Notes: a model not told the origin generated them from the letters alone. A stretch of 39,706 nt of DNA from Oscillospiraceae bacterium (GCA_017537045.1 JAFYLN010000012.1:1-39706); one strand, 5' to 3'; positions 16,305 to 25,102 are shown, counted from the first letter of the stretch. Numbers and translations are program-made.

Positions 16305-17299
16305 TTCTTCGCAGCCTCCTTCTTCGGTGCACCGAATTTGGTAGGTCTGCCGATGCGGTCCAGTAGAACCACGCAGCAGTTCATAATCAGAATGGCGTAG
16401 GAAACGCCTTCGTTATAGCCGCCGAAGTAGCGGATCAGGATGGTCAGCACGCCGCAGCCAATGCCGTACACTACCTGGCCCAGCTTGGTGACAGGGGAGG
16501 TGACATAGTCGGTTGCCATGAAGATGGCACCCAGCATCAGGCCGCCGGTGAACAGCTGGTAGGCCATCCATTCGATTCTTCCGTGACCCATGGGGAACAG
16601 GAAGGACAGCACTGCCACCGTGCCGATGTAAGCCAGAGGGATCCGGACGGTAATGACCTTGCGCCACAGCAGGTATGCAAAGCCCACCAGAAGCAGCAGG
16701 GCAGAGGTCTCGCCGATACAGCCGCCCACATTGCCGAGGAATGCCTGCAGAACCGTCACATCGGGCAGCTGACCCTGATGCATGTATGCCAGAGGTGTTG
16801 CAGCAGTCACGATATCCGCAGAGCCGAAGAGGGGTGCTGCATTTTCCATGCCGGCCTTGACCCAGGTGGACATGGCCACGGGCCAGCTGAACATGAAAGC
16901 ACGGCCGGCCAGTGCGGGGTTGACGAAGTTCTTACCGATGCCGCCAAACAGCATTTTGACCAGCAGGATCGCAAAAGCATCGCCCAGAACGATCATCCAG
17001 TAGGGAATGGTGGGGGGGCAGACAAAGGCCAGCAGCACACCGGTAACGACAGCGGACAGGTCGTAGGTCTTGCAGTGCATTTTTCTCAGGCGGCAATATG
17101 CCCACTCGAAGAATACAGAAGCAGCCACGGAGACCAGCGTGACCATCAGGGCACGGGAGCCGAAGAAGATGATGGAGCCGACCAGTGCGGGAGCCAGTGC
17201 GATCAGCACATCGCGCATAATGGTCTTGGTGGTGATGGGAGAGTGCATATGGGGAGAGCTGGAAATCGTCAGCTCATAGTAGTATTTCATCTGTGCCAT
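16301..17299 (-). CDS. rnfD: Rnf complex membrane subunit RnfD (covalent FMN carrier)
   Basis: RnfD has 332 residues and about ten membrane helices. SPHMHSPITTKTIMRDVLIAL and GGIGKNFVNPALAGRAFMF are family signatures, and VTAATPLAYMHQG contains the threonine that bears covalent FMN in homologues. The ATG at 17299 (MAQMKYYY) is chosen because AAGGAGGTGG, which overlaps the rnfC stop, sits about nine bases upstream; the frame stays open further upstream only because it overlaps rnfC out of phase. It follows rnfC directly and overlaps rnfG by four bases. Confidence 0.95.
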   Translation of the reverse strand: MAQMKYYYELTISSSPHMHSPITTKTIMRDVLIALAPALVGSIIFFGSRALMVTLVSVAASVFFEWAYCRLRKMHCKTYDLSAVVTGVLLAFVCPPTIPYWMIVLGDAFAILLVKMLFGGIGKNFVNPALAGRAFMFSWPVAMSTWVKAGMENAAPLFGSADIVTAATPLAYMHQGQLPDVTVLQAFLGNVGGCIGETSALLLLVGFAYLLWRKVITVRIPLAYIGTVAVLSFLFPMGHGRIEWMAYQLFTGGLMLGAIFMATDYVTSPVTKLGQVVYGIGCGVLTILIRYFGGYNEGVSYAILIMNCCVVLLDRIGRPTKFGAPKKEAAKK

Positions 17300-17316
17300 T
17301 TTCGATTTCCACCTCC

Positions 17317-18642
17317 TTACTTCTTGGCTGCTGCGGCCGCGGCAGCACGGATCTGCTGCTTGCCGGAGCGGAATGCCATGACCAGCGGCACGCTGGCAGG
17401 ACAGGTGTAGGCGCAGCTGCCACACTCGATGCAGTCCATCATATGCGTGCCCTTCATCTCCTCAATGCTGCCGGAGTACAAGGACTTGTACATCAGAACA
17501 GGCATCAGCTTCATGGGGCAGGCATCGATGCACTTGCCACAGCGGATACAGGCAGACTGCTCAACGGTATAGCGGTTTCTGCGGCCCAGAATGGTAACGG
17601 CATTGCTGCCCTTGATCACGGGAACGCTGAGGTCATACTGGGTAAAGCCCATCATGGGGCCGCCGGAGAGAACCTTATAGGGATTCTCGGAATGACCGAC
17701 AGCTTCCAGCAAATCGTTAAAGCTGGTGCCGATGGGAACCATCAGGTTCTTGGGCTCCATGACGATATCACCGGAAACGGTGACGATACGCCTGATCAGA
17801 GGCATACCCTCATAAACTGCATCATGGATCGCCTTGCAGGTAGCGGCGTTGAACACGGCGCAGCCCACAGCAGCGGGCAGGCCGCCGGAGGGAACTTCCC
17901 GGCCGGTAACCGCGTAAATCAGCTGCTTTTCTGCACCCTGCGGGTATTTGGCAGGCAGCACATCCACGGTAATACCGTCCTTGGCTTCCAGATTGGCGCG
18001 CAGGGCGCGGACAGCCTCGGGCTTGTTGTCTTCGATGCCGATATGTGCCTCATTCAGACCCAGGATCTTCATGATGATCTTCAGACCGGAGATCAGCTGC
18101 TCGGGATATTCCCGGCACAGGCGGTCATCGGCCACGATGTAGGGTTCACACTCACCTGCATTGACAATGATGGTGTCTACCTTACCGATGGCAGAGGAAA
18201 GCTTGACATGGGTGGGGAACGTCGCACCGCCCATACCGACGATACCGGCCTCACGGATGATCTCCATCAATGCCTCAGGTGTCAGTACATCCACTTCCTC
18301 CTGCGTTCTGGGCTTGACATCCTCGTGCAAAGTACCCAGATGGTCATTTTCGATGACCACGCTGGTCATGGTAGTGCCGCTGGTGTGGGGCTTCATTTCA
18401 ACAGACTTGACCTTACCGGAAACCGGTGCATGAACCGGCGCACACAGGCCTGCATGATCACCAATCTTCTGACCGACCTTGACCAGATCCCCCTTCTTTA
18501 CCAGGGGTGTGCAGGAAGCACCGATGTGCTGCGACATGGGAACCACCAGAATATCGGGCTCCGGGAATTCCTGAATCGGAACGTCGCAAGCGTAAAACTT
18601 ATTTTCTTTGGGATGTACCCCTCCGAAAAAAGAAAACGCCAT
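17317..18642 (-). CDS. rnfC: Rnf complex subunit RnfC (NADH/FMN-binding, peripheral)
   Basis: RnfC is the cytoplasmic subunit where NAD+ is reduced. The protein has 441 residues. GMGGATFPTHVKL is the FMN/NADH-binding region shared with the NuoF family, VNAGECEPYIVADDRL follows it, and two [4Fe-4S] motifs close the protein: CIRCGKCIDACPMKL and CIECGSCAYTCPASVPL. The lysine/alanine tail is short compared with gamma-proteobacterial RnfC, as in other Firmicutes. AGAGGTG at 18651-18657 precedes the ATG. It is the first gene of the operon, and the complex pumps Na+ or H+ while moving electrons from ferredoxin to NAD+. Confidence 0.97.
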   Translation of the reverse strand: MAFSFFGGVHPKENKFYACDVPIQEFPEPDILVVPMSQHIGASCTPLVKKGDLVKVGQKIGDHAGLCAPVHAPVSGKVKSVEMKPHTSGTTMTSVVIENDHLGTLHEDVKPRTQEEVDVLTPEALMEIIREAGIVGMGGATFPTHVKLSSAIGKVDTIIVNAGECEPYIVADDRLCREYPEQLISGLKIIMKILGLNEAHIGIEDNKPEAVRALRANLEAKDGITVDVLPAKYPQGAEKQLIYAVTGREVPSGGLPAAVGCAVFNAATCKAIHDAVYEGMPLIRRIVTVSGDIVMEPKNLMVPIGTSFNDLLEAVGHSENPYKVLSGGPMMGFTQYDLSVPVIKGSNAVTILGRRNRYTVEQSACIRCGKCIDACPMKLMPVLMYKSLYSGSIEEMKGTHMMDCIECGSCAYTCPASVPLVMAFRSGKQQIRAAAAAAAKK

Positions 18643-18695
18643 TTTACTTCACCTCTTTCAAAATTCGCGGCATACCAACCGCATTGTATGGGGAT

Positions 18696-18724
18696 ATCAT
18701 AGCGCAAAAATCTTTTTTTGTCCA
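18696..18724 (-). promoter_or_regulatory. Promoter of the rnfCDGEAB operon
   Basis: On the minus strand TGGACA (18724-18719), a 17-base spacer and TATGAT (18701-18696). Each box differs from consensus at one base. The distance to the rnfC ATG is about 54 bases. Confidence 0.8.
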
Positions 18725-18889
18725 TAGGAAATGTAGCATTTTATACAATTTCCAATCATAAAAATATGTTTTTATCGATATACTTTGACAGATTTTTTGG
18801 TTTTGTTGTATAAAGCAGGTGTTTTCCGGGATGCGGTTTTCTCCCTATTTTCAACAAGGCACGACCTGCACCACTTTATGAAAAGCCTA

Positions 18890-18918
18890 TTGCAAAAAAT
18901 GCAAAAAATGGATATGAT
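18890..18918 (+). promoter_or_regulatory. Promoter of the ParB-like/BMP to dapF operon
   Basis: TTGCAA (18890-18895), a 17-base spacer and TATGAT (18913-18918), 42 bases before the ATG at 18961. It diverges from the rnf promoter about 170 bases away. Confidence 0.75.
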
Positions 18919-18960
18919 ATAGAGGTGAAAATATAAACTCAACCAACAGGGAGAATTTGT

Positions 18961-20916
18961 ATGGATTTCATTGAAGCGAAAGAAGCATATGCTGCGGCCT
19001 TGCGCCGCGGCCAGAAAGAATATAAGGATATGCTTGCCGCTGGCAAGCCCCCGCACCCGGCTGTTCTGGATGACATCCTTGGTGACAAGGTTGCCAATTC
19101 CACTCAGCTCATCGGTCTTGTGGAAATTCCTGCAGAACGCATTGTGGGCACCCGTTCCGCAGGCCGTATCACCACCTTCTCCCCCTCTTTCTTCCCGCTG
19201 GCAAAGCCCTCCTCTGAGTTTGCACTGAAATGGATGAATCTGTGCCAGGCTCATCTGGGTGAGGTTGGCATCCGTGACCCCATCACCTGCTATGAGTATC
19301 TGGGCAACTTCTATGTGGAAGAGGGCAATAAGCGCGTTTCTGTGCTGCGCCATTTTGATGCCAACCGCGTTTCTGCCATGGTCACCCGTATTCTGCCGGA
19401 GCGAAGCGAAGATCCCCGCATCAAAGCCTATTACGAATTTCTGGATTTCTATAAAGCCTCCGGCCTCTACACCGTTCAGTTCCGCCGCCCCGGCGATTAT
19501 GCAAAGCTCCTTGCGCTGCTGGGTAAGGAGCCGGGTGAAGTCTGGTCGGCCGACGAATGCCGTACTTTCTCCGCCTATTTCTATTATTTTATGGATGCTT
19601 TCCAGTCCCTGAACGGTGCTGTGAAGGATATCATGCCGGAAGAGGCACTGCTGATGTGGTTGAAGGTCTATCCCTATAAGGATCTGGGCCGGATGACCGG
19701 TGCGCAGCTGCGCAAATCTTTGGAGGGATTGTGGTTCGATGTGGTGTCCAGCACCCAGCAGGCAGAGGTCGTGGAGACCGGGCCTGTCGCCGAAAGCAAA
19801 TCCGGTATTCTGGGCTGGATCATGTCCTCTGCTCCAGAGCATGTCAACGTTGCTTTCGTGCATCAGCTGGATCCCTTGACCAGCGCATGGGTTCTCGGCC
19901 ACGAGGACGGCCGCATCCATCTGGAAGAGACCTTCGGAGAGCGGGTGTCCTGCCGCAGCTACTACGATGCCAACACGGACGAACTGGCAGAGCTTCTGCT
20001 GGAGCAGGCCATTGACGAAGGTGCGCAGATCATCTTCACCACCGCGCCAAAGCTGCACCGGATCACCTTGAAATTTGCCGTGAAATATCCGAAGCTCCAT
20101 TTCTTTAACTGTTCCGTGGATCTGCCCTACTCCAGCGTCCGCGCCTATTACGGCCGTATCTTTGAAGCAAAGTTCATTACCGGTGCCATTGCCGGTGCCA
20201 TGGCGCAGGATGACCGCATCGGCTATGTGGGTTCCAATCCCATCGTCGGCGTTCCCGCCTCTATCAATGCCTTTGCGCTGGGCGCACTGATGACCAATCC
20301 CCGGGCGCAGATCGAGCTGCGCTGGTCCTGTTGTGAAGGCACGCCCCAGGCGGACTTCTTCCGGGACGGCATCCGGGTCATCTCCAACCGGGACGTACCT
20401 ACCCAGAATAAGATGTACATGGAATTCTGCAACTACGGTACTTACCAGATCGACGATCAGGGTGGTCTGATCCCGCTGGCATCCCCCGTCTGGGTATGGG
20501 GCAAATTCTATGAGATTGTGGTGGAATCCGCCCTCGCCGGAACCCTGCGGGATGATAAAGCAAACCTGCGCGCCGTCAACTACTGGCTGGGTATGGATAG
20601 CGGTATGATCGACATCAGCCTGTCCGACCGTCTGCCCATTGGTGTGCGGATGCTGGCAGAGCTGCTTCGGGAAAGCATGCGCCAGCGTACACTGGATCCC
20701 TTCCGCCGCAAGCTGACCACGCAGGACGGCACGATAGTCAGTGACGGTTCCCGCCGCCTGAGTCCTGACGAGCTGCTGCGGATGGACTGGCTGTGCCACA
20801 ACGTTATCGGCACCATCCCCTCTTTCGACGAGGTTCTGCCTATGTCCCAGTCCATTGTGCGGGAACTGGGTATTTACAAGGACAAACTCCCGGTCATAAA
20901 GGAGATAAATGTGTGA
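18961..20916 (+). CDS. Cytosolic ParB-like/BMP-domain fusion protein (unknown function)
   Basis: The protein has 651 residues and starts MDFIEAKEAYAAALRRG with no signal peptide or lipobox. The N-terminal half contains a ParB/Srx-like stretch: LVEIPAERIVGTRSAGR (about 51-67), and CYEYLGNFYVEEGNKRVSVL near 110-129. From about residue 290 the sequence (VNVAFVHQLDPLTSAWVLGHE, GRIFEAKFITGAIAGAMAQD, IGYVGSNPIVGVPASINAFALG) matches the BMP/PnrA family of periplasmic nucleoside-binding proteins. An intracellular BMP domain cannot be an ABC transporter receptor, so sensing of a nucleoside-like ligand is a reasonable guess. AGGGAG precedes the ATG. Its stop overlaps the phosphoesterase start (GTGTGA). 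Domain calls are from motif memory; function is open. Confidence 0.8.
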   Translation: MDFIEAKEAYAAALRRGQKEYKDMLAAGKPPHPAVLDDILGDKVANSTQLIGLVEIPAERIVGTRSAGRITTFSPSFFPLAKPSSEFALKWMNLCQAHLGEVGIRDPITCYEYLGNFYVEEGNKRVSVLRHFDANRVSAMVTRILPERSEDPRIKAYYEFLDFYKASGLYTVQFRRPGDYAKLLALLGKEPGEVWSADECRTFSAYFYYFMDAFQSLNGAVKDIMPEEALLMWLKVYPYKDLGRMTGAQLRKSLEGLWFDVVSSTQQAEVVETGPVAESKSGILGWIMSSAPEHVNVAFVHQLDPLTSAWVLGHEDGRIHLEETFGERVSCRSYYDANTDELAELLLEQAIDEGAQIIFTTAPKLHRITLKFAVKYPKLHFFNCSVDLPYSSVRAYYGRIFEAKFITGAIAGAMAQDDRIGYVGSNPIVGVPASINAFALGALMTNPRAQIELRWSCCEGTPQADFFRDGIRVISNRDVPTQNKMYMEFCNYGTYQIDDQGGLIPLASPVWVWGKFYEIVVESALAGTLRDDKANLRAVNYWLGMDSGMIDISLSDRLPIGVRMLAELLRESMRQRTLDPFRRKLTTQDGTIVSDGSRRLSPDELLRMDWLCHNVIGTIPSFDEVLPMSQSIVRELGIYKDKLPVIKEINV

Positions 20917-21590
20917 AAATCTTAGCCTTATCCGATGAAGAATGCCCCGCGCTGTGGGACTACTATGTACCGGGCCGGCTGAATGATTATGATTTGATCC
21001 TCGCCTGCGGCGATCTGAAGGCAGAATACCTGTCTTTTATCGTCACAATGGCAAAATGTCCTGTGCTCTATGTACCTGGTAATCATGATACCGGCTATGA
21101 AAAAAAGCCTCCCCTTGGCTGCGACCCCCTCGACGACCATTTTGTTGTCTACAACGGCGTGCGCATCCTTGGTCTGGGCGGCTGCCGCCGCTACCGTCCC
21201 GGTGCCCACCAGTATACCGATGCGCAGATGCGCCGGCGGATCCGCAGGCTATGGCTGCAGCTTCTGCTGTACAAGGGCGTGGACATCGTGGTGACCCATG
21301 CTGCCCCTGCCGGGCTGGGGGATGGAGAGGATCCCGCCCACTGGGGTTTCGAGGCATTTCGTGCACTGATGGATAAATATCATCCCCAATACCTTGTCCA
21401 TGGCCATGTTCACATGTCCTATGGCCATAATATCCCCCGCCAGATTGACTACAACGGTACGAAGATCATCAACGCCTACGAGCGCTACAGCTTTGAAATT
21501 TCCGAAGGGGCGCACTCCCTGCGGGATCACGGGCAGGTGGTCTACAAGACCCGCTACCGCCCCGGCTATCTGGAAGACTATACCATATAA
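20913..21590 (+). CDS. Metallophosphoesterase with altered first metal motif
   Basis: The protein has 225 residues and starts at the GTG in AAATGTGTGA, with AAGGAG upstream inside the preceding gene. Calcineurin-like motifs are clear: ACGDLKAEYLSF (GD), YVPGNHDTGY (GNHD), VVTHAAP, and YLVHGHVHMSYG (HGHVH). The first motif, normally DxH, reads SDEEC, so the usual metal-ligand histidine is a glutamate. Related clostridial proteins I recall also have this SDEE form, so it may be a family trait rather than damage. The substrate is unknown. It overlaps the ParB-like/BMP gene by four bases, which suggests a functional link, and is followed after 15 bases by the DUF2461 gene. Confidence 0.88.
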   Translation: MKILALSDEECPALWDYYVPGRLNDYDLILACGDLKAEYLSFIVTMAKCPVLYVPGNHDTGYEKKPPLGCDPLDDHFVVYNGVRILGLGGCRRYRPGAHQYTDAQMRRRIRRLWLQLLLYKGVDIVVTHAAPAGLGDGEDPAHWGFEAFRALMDKYHPQYLVHGHVHMSYGHNIPRQIDYNGTKIINAYERYSFEISEGAHSLRDHGQVVYKTRYRPGYLEDYTI

Positions 21591-21605
21591 AGGAAGGTAC
21601 CCGCT

Positions 21606-22253
21606 ATGTTTATGGGATATTCCCCCGAGACTGTGGATTTTCTCTGGGGCATTCGCATGAATAATAATCGAGAATGGTTTTTAGAGCACAAAAAGGACTA
21701 TGTCAAATACCTCTACGAGCCGACCAAGGCGCTAGGCAAAGAGCTGTTCCAGCCCTTTGTGGAAAAAAGCGGCGAATTACTGAAAGTCAGCCGCATATAC
21801 CGCGATGCCCGCATGCACTATCCCGTTCCCTACAAAGAAAGCCTGTGGATCTGCATCCGGCAGGATGTGGAATGGTGGGCGGAAAATCCCTGCCTGTATT
21901 TCGAGATCAATCCGGAGGGCATCGACTACGGTTTCTTTTTCTATCACCCCCGCCCGGCGGTCATGAAGGATTTCCGCCGCCGGATCGCCGCAACGCCCGA
22001 CGAGTTTCTGGACATGATCCGTCAGGTGGAAGAAAGCACCGGGCTTTCCATTTATGCCGAAAGCTATAAACGGCCGGAAGCCTGCGAAAATCCCGCACTG
22101 GAGCGGTTCTACCTCTGGAAAGGCAAGATTGGCTGTACCATTCACGAAGATTTCAGCAACGATACCTTCGGTCCTGCATTGGCAGATCGGGTAAGGGATT
22201 TTCTCGTGAAGCTGATTCCCGTCTACGACTATTTCAACCAATTCAAGGTTTGA
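21606..22253 (+). CDS. DUF2461 family protein
   Basis: The protein has 215 residues with the DUF2461 (TIGR02453-type) pattern: YSPETVDFLWGIRMNNNREW at the start, FLEHKKDYVKYLYEPTKAL, then RIYRDARMHYPVPYKESLWI and GFFFYHPRP. The family occurs in bacteria and fungi and has no established biochemical role. GGAAGG precedes the ATG. It is internal to the putative operon, 33 bases before dapA. No membrane or signal segment is seen. Confidence 0.85.
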   Translation: MFMGYSPETVDFLWGIRMNNNREWFLEHKKDYVKYLYEPTKALGKELFQPFVEKSGELLKVSRIYRDARMHYPVPYKESLWICIRQDVEWWAENPCLYFEINPEGIDYGFFFYHPRPAVMKDFRRRIAATPDEFLDMIRQVEESTGLSIYAESYKRPEACENPALERFYLWKGKIGCTIHEDFSNDTFGPALADRVRDFLVKLIPVYDYFNQFKV

Positions 22254-22286
22254 ATACACCACAGCAATACAAAGGAGAACAAAGAA

Positions 22287-23177
22287 ATGAAAAATACCAT
22301 TTTTACCGGCATGGCAACTGCTCTGGTCACCCCCATGCGCAACGACGGCAGCATTGACTACGAGGCTTTCGGCCGGTTCATCGAATTCCAGATCGAAAAC
22401 GGCATCAATGCGCTGGTCGTCATGGGCACCACCGGTGAAAACGCCACCATTGAGTACAAGGAGCAGCGGGAGATCATTCGCTTTGTAGTAGAAACCGTTG
22501 CAGGCCGTGTCCCCGTCATTGCCGGTACCGGCACCAACAATACCGAGCATGTCATCCACAACACCAAGGCTGCCTGTGAAGCAGGTGCTGATGCGGTTCT
22601 GGTGGTGACCCCCTACTACAACAAAGCCACCCAGAAGGGTCTGATCACTCATTTCACCGCTGTGGCTGATGCCTCCACCGTTCCCGTGATCCTTTACAAC
22701 GTCCCTGGCCGTACCGGCTGCAACCTGCTGCCCAGAACCGCAGCGAAGCTGGCAGAGCATCCGCGCATCGCAGCCATCAAGGAAGCCACCGGCAACATGG
22801 CGCAGATGGTGGAGCTGCGGGCTCTGTGCGGTGATAAGCTGGATATCTACTCCGGCGAAGATGCCCTAACCGTTCCCATGATGGCAATGGGTGCCAAGGG
22901 CACCATCAGCGTGCTGAGTAATGTGGTTCCCGCCGAATCCGTTGCCATGACCGATGCTGCCAGAGCCGGTGATTTTGAAACCGCCGCCAAACTGCAGTGC
23001 AAGCTGCTCCCCCTGATCAATGCTCTGTTCAGCGAGGTCAACCCCATTCCCGCCAAGGCCGCTGCCGCTGCCATGGGTTTTGGTGCGGATTTCCTGCGCC
23101 TGCCCCTGACCCCCATGGAGGATGCCACCCGCGCTGTCCTGTTTGAAGAAATGAGAAAGCTGGGGATCAATGTATGA
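22287..23177 (+). CDS. dapA: 4-hydroxy-tetrahydrodipicolinate synthase
   Basis: DapA condenses pyruvate with aspartate semialdehyde, the first step of the diaminopimelate/lysine branch. The protein has 296 residues. Motifs: ALVTPMRNDGSIDYEAF, VMGTTGENATIEYKE (the substrate-binding GTTGE), VVTPYYNKATQKGL, ILYNVPGRTGCNL (catalytic Tyr) and AAIKEATGNMAQM (Schiff-base Lys). AAAGGAG lies ten bases before the ATG at 22287. Its stop overlaps the dapB start (ATGA). No lysine riboswitch is seen ahead of it, which fits an internal position in an operon. Confidence 0.97.
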   Translation: MKNTIFTGMATALVTPMRNDGSIDYEAFGRFIEFQIENGINALVVMGTTGENATIEYKEQREIIRFVVETVAGRVPVIAGTGTNNTEHVIHNTKAACEAGADAVLVVTPYYNKATQKGLITHFTAVADASTVPVILYNVPGRTGCNLLPRTAAKLAEHPRIAAIKEATGNMAQMVELRALCGDKLDIYSGEDALTVPMMAMGAKGTISVLSNVVPAESVAMTDAARAGDFETAAKLQCKLLPLINALFSEVNPIPAKAAAAAMGFGADFLRLPLTPMEDATRAVLFEEMRKLGINV

Positions 23178-23893
23178 GAGCGATTCTATGCGGTGCCAAC
23201 GGCGCCATGGGCAAGCTGATCGGCAATATCCTCGGCGACGAGGTGGTTGGCCGCGTCAGCATTGACGGCGAAAACGGCGTTCCCAGAACTTTCGTAGAAC
23301 TGGGTGCGGTCAGTGCCGATGTTCTGATCGATTTTTCCCACCATACCGCCATTGCCGATGTGCTGAATTACGCAAAGGCCAACGGCTGTGCCGCCGTCAT
23401 CGGCACCACCGGCCACACGGCAGAGGAAAAGGAACTGATTTTCGCCGCTGCCAAGGAAATTCCCGTCTTCTATTCCGGCAATATGAGCCTCGGCATTGCG
23501 GTGCTGTGCCGCCTTGCCAAGCAGGCAGCCGCCTTCTTCCCCGATGCGGACATTGAGATCGTGGAAGTGCATCACAACCGCAAGGTGGATGCCCCCAGCG
23601 GCACCGCCCTGATGCTGTTGGGGGCTGTCAAGGAAGTCCGTCCCGAAGCGGAAGCCAACTGCGGCCGCGCCGGTGAGGGCAAGCGCACCAAAAATGAGAT
23701 CGGCATTTCCTCCCTGCGTATGGGCAATGTGGTGGGCATCCACGAGGTACACATCTGCACCGGCACCCAGACCCTGACCCTGAAGCACGAAGCTACCACC
23801 CGCGCCATGCTGGCTGACGGTGCCGTAGATGCCGCCCGCTTCATGGTGGGCAAGGGCACTGGATTGTACAACATGGAGCACATTCTGGGCTAA
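23174..23893 (+). CDS. dapB: 4-hydroxy-tetrahydrodipicolinate reductase
   Basis: DapB reduces the DapA product with NAD(P)H. The protein has 239 residues, slightly short for the family. CGANGAMGKLIGNI is the nucleotide-binding GxxGxxG loop, VIGTTGHTAEE and YSGNMSLGIAVLC follow, and VEVHHNRKVDAPSGTALML is the signature with the catalytic His and Lys. It overlaps dapA by four bases and is separated from dapF by 12 bases. Confidence 0.97.
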   Translation: MRAILCGANGAMGKLIGNILGDEVVGRVSIDGENGVPRTFVELGAVSADVLIDFSHHTAIADVLNYAKANGCAAVIGTTGHTAEEKELIFAAAKEIPVFYSGNMSLGIAVLCRLAKQAAAFFPDADIEIVEVHHNRKVDAPSGTALMLLGAVKEVRPEAEANCGRAGEGKRTKNEIGISSLRMGNVVGIHEVHICTGTQTLTLKHEATTRAMLADGAVDAARFMVGKGTGLYNMEHILG

Positions 23894-23905
23894 GGACGGA
23901 TTTTC

Positions 23906-24682
23906 ATGAAAGTTTGGTATATGAACGGTGCAGGCAATGACTTTATGGTCATTGATGCGCGCGGTCAGAATCACGATTTTGAAAAGCTGGCGCTGGAGTA
24001 CTGCAAGTTATCCGGTGCAGACGGCTTTATGGCAGTGGATCATTCCGACAAGGCTGATTTTAAGCTGCATTTCTACAATGCTGACGGCAGCCGCGGCGAA
24101 ATGTGCGGCAACGGTGCCCGCTGCATCTGCCGGTTTGCCTATGACATGGGCATCGCAGGAGAAGAAATGGTGGTGGAGACCGATGCCGGTCTGGTACCCG
24201 GCAGGCGGATCGACGAAAACGAGTATGTGGTGCAGCTCAATAACCCCGGCGTGCTGGATCTGCACCGCAAGGGCGATATTGCTTATGTGGAACTGGGTGA
24301 TCCCGGTGTGCCTCATGCCGTGGCCTGTTACGAGGGTGACCTGTGGGTAGATGCGGACTGCATCTGGGAGCATATGCAGCAGCTGCGCCACGATCCGTCC
24401 TTTCCCAAGGGTGCCAATGTGAACTTCTACCAGCCCATAGGCGAAAATGAAGTGCGGGTGCTGACCTTTGAGCGGGGTGTGGAGGATTACACCCTCGCCT
24501 GCGGCACCGGCTGCGGCTCCATTGCCTCCACGCTCTGGCTGACGGGCAGGCTGTCCGGCGGCAAACTGATTGCCCACAACCGGGGCGGTACGCTGACCAT
24601 CACCATCGGCGGCACAGAGACGGAAATCACCTCCATCCATCTGCAAGGCCCCACCGAAGTGGTCAGAATCTACGAACTTTGA
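23906..24682 (+). CDS. dapF: Diaminopimelate epimerase
   Basis: DapF converts LL- to meso-diaminopimelate, the form used in peptidoglycan and as the lysine precursor. The protein has 258 residues. GAGNDFMVIDAR at the start and EMCGNGARCICRFA hold the first catalytic Cys; TLACGTGCGSIAS holds the second. The two-Cys racemase pattern is complete. It is the last gene of the putative operon, followed by a strong terminator. dapC/dapL-type and dapE-type steps are not in this operon; the M20 peptidase at 34641 is not adjacent and need not be DapE. Confidence 0.96.
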   Translation: MKVWYMNGAGNDFMVIDARGQNHDFEKLALEYCKLSGADGFMAVDHSDKADFKLHFYNADGSRGEMCGNGARCICRFAYDMGIAGEEMVVETDAGLVPGRRIDENEYVVQLNNPGVLDLHRKGDIAYVELGDPGVPHAVACYEGDLWVDADCIWEHMQQLRHDPSFPKGANVNFYQPIGENEVRVLTFERGVEDYTLACGTGCGSIASTLWLTGRLSGGKLIAHNRGGTLTITIGGTETEITSIHLQGPTEVVRIYEL

Positions 24683-24683
24683 T

Positions 24684-24720
24684 AAAAACTGCCATTGTTT
24701 TTATGCAATGGCAGTTTTTT
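24684..24720 (+). terminator. Rho-independent terminator after dapF
   Basis: AAAACTGCCATTG pairs with CAATGGCAGTTTT around TTTTTATG, followed by TT, directly after the dapF stop. The run of A on the left arm allows function on both strands. Confidence 0.93.
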
Positions 24721-24768
24721 CGTTTCCAAACCGCAGAGTTTGTGATATAGTGGAGGAAATGGAATTTT

Positions 24769-25074
24769 AGATTTCAGTTTATCGTTCCGTTCCGATTATG
24801 AATGTAGGGGCGGCGATCAATGAATTATTGTGCGATTGCCACCGGCAATCGACCTGTTTTAATTCGCTGCGCTCTACAACACGCCCGTGCGGTAGAATTT
24901 AACGTATTCGCATTGGTTTTCGGCGAATTCGCAACATTGTGCCGCTCAAAAAACATGTCATTGCGAGGAGCGCATAGCGCGACGCGGCAATCCGCATCCC
25001 CTGCATCCGCAGGATGCTGTCGCCCCACAGGGGCGACAATTTAAACTTTCAAGAGTACGACAAACATCAATTTG
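24769..25074 (+). repeat. Fold-back intergenic repeat, copy F (longest, 306 bases)
   Basis: Left terminus AGATTTCAGTTTATCG at 24769; right terminus TACGACAAACATCAATTTG ends at 25074. It strings together several cassettes: a broken GTAGGGGCGG arm, a CGATTGCCACCGGCAATCG hairpin (24833-24851), the segment with GGCGAATTCGC shared with copy A, the TCATTGCGAGGAGCGCATAG cassette (24958-), a GCATCC...GGATGC hairpin and a GTCGCCCC...GGGGCGAC hairpin. It lies between dapF and the GH3 gene, both on the plus strand. Confidence 0.85.
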
Positions 25075-25102
25075 AATCACACCACAAACAAAGGAGTTTG
25101 CT

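Noticed and set aside
17300..17425. 42-residue N-terminal extension of RnfD
   Set aside because: It overlaps the 3-prime end of rnfC out of frame, and the ribosome binding site fits the ATG at 17299.
18772..20799. Open minus-strand frame of 675 codons opposite the ParB-like/BMP gene
   Set aside because: Antisense shadow; no start signals and no recognisable domain.
22254..22286. Lysine riboswitch ahead of dapA
   Set aside because: The gap is only 33 bases, far too short for the aptamer.
24833..24851. Idea that clustered short hairpins in repeat F are a CRISPR array
   Set aside because: No regular repeat-spacer spacing exists and no cas genes are present.
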